From: Akebia trifoliata
Taxonomy: Eukaryota > Streptophyta > Magnoliopsida > Ranunculales > Lardizabalaceae
Direction of reading: 5' to 3'
DNA: 64,000 bases
NCBI GenBank assembly: GCA_017979445.1
Contig: CM030711.1
Coordinates: 46,113,560-46,177,559 of the forward strand
Made by a program: the position numbers and the translations under genes. Shown in pieces: positions 59,948-64,000 of this stretch. The notes under the pieces were generated by a model that was not told the DNA's origin, made no database searches, and worked only from the letters and a program-made list of their open reading frames with translations. Each line of letters opens with the position of its first letter. Position 1 is the stretch's first letter.

Positions 59948-60989
59948 GAGAAAATTATCAAAAAAATACAAAAAAAAAAAAAAAATTATTTACCAAAACA
60001 AATCCAATTTTTAAAATTTTTGAAAAAAGATACAAAATCGGTCTTTGAAAGACCGATTTTTCTCTCTCCTCTAATATTTAAAAAAAATGATATTTTTTTA
60101 AAAACCGATCTTTGAAAGACCGATTTTTCTCTTTTCATTCATTTCTCTCACTCTTTCTCTCTCCTCTATTATTTAAAAAAAAAACGAATTTTTTTTAAAT
60201 AGGTTTTTCTCTCTCTTCATTCATTTCTCTCACCCCTTTCTCTCTCCTATTATTTAAAAAAAATGAATTTTTTTTAAATAGATTTTTCTCTCTCTTCAAT
60301 CATTTCTCTCACTCCTTTCTCTCTCCTCTGTTATAAAAAAAAACGATTTTTTTTTTAAAAAAATCGATCTTTGAAAGATCAGTTTTTCTCTCTCTTCATT
60401 CATTTCTCTTAATATTTAAAAAAAAATCAAATTTTTTTCTCTCTCCTCTTTTTCTTATTTGAAGAAGAAGATGAAAAAGTAAAAAAAAAAGTAATTCTTT
60501 TAGAGAAAAGAGAAGAGAAGGGTAAAAGAGATAAGCGAAGAGAGAGAAAAATCTATTTAAAAAAATCATTTTTTTTAATAATAAAGGAGAGAGAAAGGAG
60601 TGAGAGAAATGAATGAAGAGAGAGAAAAATCTATTTAAAAAAAATTCGTTTTTTTTTAAATAATAGGAGAGAGAAAGGGGTGAGCGAAATGAATGAAGAG
60701 AGAGAAAAATCTATTTAAAAAAAATGCGTTTTTTTTTTAAATAATAGAGGAAAGATAAAGGGTGAGAGAAATGAATGAAGAGAGAGAAAAACCGATCTTT
60801 TAAAGATCGGTTTTTAAAAAAATTTCATTTTTTTTTAATATTAGAGGAGAGAGAAAGTGTTAAGAAAAATTGAGGAGAGAAAAAAACCGGTCTTTCAAAG
60901 ATCGATTTTATATCTTTTTTCAAAAATTTTAAAAATTGGATTTGTTTTGGTAAATAATATTTTTTTTGTATTTTTTTGATAATTGTCCC
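59948..60989. mobile_element. Foldback element with internal palindromic repeats, 9-bp target duplication
   Basis: The 1042-bp element is an inverted repeat along almost its whole length: the outer approximately 100 bp on the left (GAGAAAATTATC, then TTATTTACCAAAACAAATCC, then AAAATTTTTGAAAAAAGATA) recur almost perfectly inverted at the right end. The flanks TTTTTTCTT (59939-59947 and 60990-60998) match exactly. Each arm is a series of degenerate 70-100-bp units rich in TCTCTCTTCATTCATTTCTC, with small palindromes such as TCGGTCTTTGAAAGACCGA (60038-60056). The centre is near 60468. No transposase frame exists. The layout fits a non-autonomous MULE-like foldback; a transcript would form a long hairpin. 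Confidence 0.8.
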
Positions 60990-62671
60990 TTTTTTCTTTT
61001 CAAAATCAGTCATTTTTAAATCTTTTAGGTAAATTTTTTACCTTAAACTTCAACCTTAAGTTTTGGTCTACTTCAACATTCAAACCCCAAAAACAAGATG
61101 GGACTAGAACATATAAAAGAGGATGAAATTTTGGATGGGAAAATGAAGATTTTTTTAAAAGTGTTTATTATGAGATTGAATAGATTAAAAATAATTTACC
61201 ATAAAGGTTAAAGATTGTAGCTTTTTATCTCAAATATTCACCACAACGTCATTACATGAAAGAAGGGTAAATTTGATGGACCTTGCCGCGAGGGTATAAA
61301 ATCCTTGGATGATATAGTCCTACCATCGTTAATTAATTTGATATAATTCTCTTTTAATTTTTAAAAAAAAAAAATTGTTGGGAAAAGTTGTTCAAGGAGA
61401 AAAAAAAAATGGAAATCCAATTGTATGAGATGTCGTGGCCACTTAGGTTTTTTTTTATAGGTAAGCTAGACTTGAACCCACGAGTTCAATTTTCAAACCA
61501 ACCTAATTTTATTTAGGTTTTTGTTGGGTGTAGACATGAAATGTTCACAATGAACCTCAATACTACATTGTTTGGAGTCGCCACCATTCTTTTTTGGAAA
61601 TGGGTGTGAATGGGCACCCGAATTGATTTTTTGAAAACCATTTTTTCCATGGCATTGTAGTGACTCTCATATGTTGGAAAGGGCACGGTCTACCTAAGAT
61701 CTAGGTAAGGAGGTCCGGTTAGAGGATGGGGAAGGTGTTAGGCACCCCATCCTCTCCACCAAAGGTGGTTACCTTGCTTGACCATTTTATTTTGTAAAAA
61801 ACTCAAGAAAACAAATATTAAAATGCATGAGAATGTATGGTAAGAGTGGTATGTGCATTAAGTGGACTGTTCCCTTAACAAAGGGTTTTGATTTTTAACA
61901 TGACATTAGGGGCATTCTATGGAAAAGAATGACCCATGTAGCCACATTAAATTTATGAATATGAATGTAGGTTTGAGCTTTTAGAGAGACTCCATGATGG
62001 AGTTCCCTTGAGGCCACAACCATGATGCATGTATGCATGGCTAGAAACTTAGTGTTTCACCCCATCAAGAGGGTGACACATTTCTTCATCATTGCCATGC
62101 ATAAGTGAGTGTGTGCATTGTGTACAATATGATGCATGAGATTAAGGTTAAAAAGGCTTCAACTCCCATCCTTTCGATCGAACCTTAGTCCAATCTACCG
62201 GGGATGGGAGAGGGTGTACATTACATCCTAAAGGATTTCTAGAAAAAGAAATTAAAGTAGAGGGTTAGGAGAAGAAGATGCAAGCTAAAACTAAATAAAC
62301 TACATCTTAACCCCACCTTGTCCCTTGGTGGTCTTGAACCTTAAGAGGTAGACTTGAGAGTTGAGTGAGATGATTGAGGGTTGAGTGAGTTGAAGTTTAG
62401 AATATGAGAGAGTGAGTAGAAATTTGGGTAGAGTTTTAGGTTGAGAGATGGGGGCTTGAGAGCATGAGTTGTTCATAGAAAATGAGGGTATTTATAGAGT
62501 TTTTGGAGGACTTTTGGGGATAAAGTGGTCCAACCCTAAAAATGAAGAAAATGGACATGAGATTTAGGTTATTTCTTTTTTGATTTTTCATTTGTATGGG
62601 GGTAAAGATGACATTTGTGATGAAACCCTAAAAGCATGCTTTGATCCTTGGTTTTTTGGTAAATAGAGGTG

Positions 62672-62955
62672 AGAGAACAAAAGTGCTTTTGGGAGGGTGA
62701 ATATGAGGATGACATGTGTAAAGGTGGAGTGGTAGGTAAAAAGTAGATCTTGGTTTATTTGTAAATAACTCATAAAGCAAGGGTGGAAGTGTAGTTTTGA
62801 AATTGACTAATGGGAAAACAAAAGTACATTTGGGAGGGTGAATAGGAGGATGACATGTGTAAAGGTGAAGTGGTAGGTGAAAAGTAGACTTTGGTTCATT
62901 TGTAAATAACAAATAAAGCAAGGGTGGAAGTATAATTTTGAAATGGACCAATGAG
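62672..62955 (+). repeat. Tandem duplication inside the solo LTR, about 142-bp unit
   Basis: Two copies contain AACAAAAGT(G/A)C, TTTGGGAGGGTGAATA, GAGGATGACATGTGTAAAGG, AGTGGTAGGT(A/G)AAAAGTAGA and AAGCAAGGGTGGAAGT. Long open frames on the minus strand arise from this repeat and are not genes. Confidence 0.75.
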
Positions 62956-63194
62956 AGAACTCCATGTATGTACTTGAAGATTCCCACCTTTTGAGGGCAT
63001 AATGGGAAGTTCCCTCACCTTTATGGATTATTACCAAAGACCAAATAACCTTTTTGGTTTGACTAAACTTTTTTGAGAAGGGCATTCTTGAGTTTTCACA
63101 AAGGGAAAGTTGACCCTCCAATTAGATGATGCATTGGGTATTGGGGGCTTATGAGGTATCAACATGTGTCATCATATAAGGGGTGAGAGAATGA

Positions 63195-63310
63195 ACTTGG
63201 GTTTGGGTTTGGGATATGGACTTGGATTTGGGCTTAGGATGGACTTGGTTTTGGGTTAGGACATGGACTTGGATTTGGGTTTGGGATATGGAATTGGATT
63301 TGGGTGATGG
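63195..63310. repeat. GGACTTGGATTTGGGTTT minisatellite
   Basis: Degenerate tandem units of GGACTTGG(A/T)TTTGGGT and GGATATGGA near the 3' end of the solo LTR. The shadow frame on the other strand gives a Pro/Ser/Gln-rich repeat. Confidence 0.7.
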
Positions 63311-64000
63311 GCATAGGTTTAGGTGGATTAGGGACAAGGTATGGGCATGCGATGATATGAGATGATGCATGTATGCATGAAAATGATGCAAAATAGCAAT
63401 GTGGGTCCGTCGAAGAACTTGAGTTCTAAATCAGAATTAATTTGAGAAAATTTGGATTTTCCTAACGGGTTCGTGCAAATTGGGGTGTCGACATTGGGTA
63501 TACATGGAATTGAACTAAAATGACCTGCTGACACACCCTGGTGCATATGAGGTTAGTTAAATACAACTAATCATGTACTAACCAATTTGCGAATACAATC
63601 ATTATTGTTTGTGAATTTTATAGTCCCACAATGAACCAAATGGTCAATATAAATATATATATTTTTTTTGTTGAGAAATTCGATTATGCCTCTTCATCTT
63701 CCTTATTACGTATAGATTATTATGGATATTTATTTTTGTTTAATTATATGAAATTTAAAATTTTTAATATAATAATTGTACTTGTAACTTACATAATTAA
63801 ATTATATATACACAAGTGAACCTAAGGGGAATAAGAAATGAATTACCTTCACCTAGTACCATAATTTTTAATCTAGTCCGAGACCAAGATGACTTGTCCA
63901 ATACGTCTCGATATCGGTCCATCAACGAGATAGATAGACAAGTCAAACGTATTAGAGGAGATTTAAAACCATGGTTCATTTTTCCCTTTGTTGAACAAGA

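Larger units (their letters stand above)
61529..63493 (+). mobile_element. Solo LTR of a retrotransposon, 5-bp target duplication
   Basis: The 1965-bp segment begins TGTAGACA and ends TGTCGACA, the TG...CA form of LTRs, and is flanked by TTGGG on both sides (61524-61528, 63494-63498). An uninterrupted relative of the flanking DNA lies at about 54110-54300, with a single TTGGG at the join. Inside are GGAGTCGCCACC and GGATGGGGAAGGTGTTAGGC, sequences I recall from plant Ty3/Gypsy-type LTRs with long termini. No gag, pol, primer-binding site or second LTR is present. The strand is a guess from these conserved blocks. Internal repeats lie at about 62672-62955 and 63195-63310. Confidence 0.75.
39119..64000. 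other. Gene-free, transposon-dense 25-kb region
   Basis: No protein family was recognised in any frame over 25 kb. Recognisable contents are listed separately: nested MITEs at 41.7-42.2 kb and 44.5-45.5 kb, a segmental duplication (42.6-44.35 and 46.7-49.7 kb), MULE-like elements at 47010-48017 and about 50850-51970, Tourist-like copies at 52.6 and 53.0 kb, a hAT MITE at 54816-55253, a further TAGGGGTGTC element at 55.5-55.9 kb, a tandem repeat at 56.7-57.3 kb, a MULE MITE at 58913-59136, a foldback element at 59948-60989 and a solo LTR at 61529-63493. The stretches between (for example 39.1-41.6, 45.5-46.3, 57.5-58.9 and 63.5-64.0 kb) are AT-rich DNA in which I see nothing definite. Confidence 0.6.

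Noticed and set aside
59948..60989. CRISPR-like or MIR-gene interpretation of the repeated units
   Set aside because: Units are degenerate, inverted and not separated by unique spacers; the layout is a foldback transposon in a eukaryotic genome. A miRNA precursor would be far shorter.
62588..63391. Several overlapping minus-strand frames with repeated FTYH/HLYTCHP words
   Set aside because: They come from tandem repeats inside the solo LTR.

Overview
The window is nuclear DNA of a flowering plant, most likely a dicot; the species cannot be named from the sequence. Genes are interrupted by many GT-AG introns, one product carries a likely chloroplast transit peptide, all four protein families are typical of plants, and the AT-rich space between them is packed with plant-style transposon remains: MULE, hAT and Tourist-like MITEs, a tRNA-derived SINE, an RTE-like LINE tail and a solo LTR. 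No bacterial-style operon, CRISPR array, rRNA or intact tRNA gene was seen.

Four genes are supported, each rebuilt exon by exon in a continuous reading frame. (1) 1816-6368, plus strand: a chloroplast class IV PLP-dependent aminotransferase of the plant D-amino-acid transaminase type (DAAT), five exons, 399 aa. (2) 7720-20423, minus strand: a CPP/tesmin-TSO1-like CXC transcription factor of the TCX5/TCX6 type, eight exons, 572 aa, with long TE-laden introns; it converges on DAAT. (3) 30065-34662, plus strand: a PLAC8-domain small cysteine-rich membrane protein, four exons, 209 aa. (4) 36104-38991, minus strand: an NRT1/PTR (NPF) transporter of the NPF1 subfamily, four exons, 562 aa; it converges on the PLAC8 gene. 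The four genes have unrelated jobs (amino-acid metabolism, cell-cycle-type transcriptional control, membrane-associated protein, solute uptake) and no functional cluster is apparent.

The region 20.4-30 kb and the whole of 39-64 kb show no convincing gene. They hold layered transposable elements, several with exact target-site duplications: a 9-bp TSD MULE MITE at 23225-23580, a hAT MITE nested inside a Tourist-like element at 41.7-42.2 kb, a Tourist-like MITE nested inside a MULE MITE at 44.5-45.5 kb, a degenerate direct segmental duplication (42.6-44.35 kb versus 46.7-49.7 kb), a roughly 1-kb foldback element at 59948-60989 made of repeated small palindromes, and a 1965-bp solo LTR at 61529-63493.

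The most unusual items are the foldback element with its nested palindromes, the duplicated splice-donor region after exon 7 of the TCX gene, the PLAC8 protein lacking the usual cysteine cluster, and a small GC-rich island (28.43-28.63 kb) that may be organellar in origin. No wholly new biological system could be demonstrated from sequence alone.
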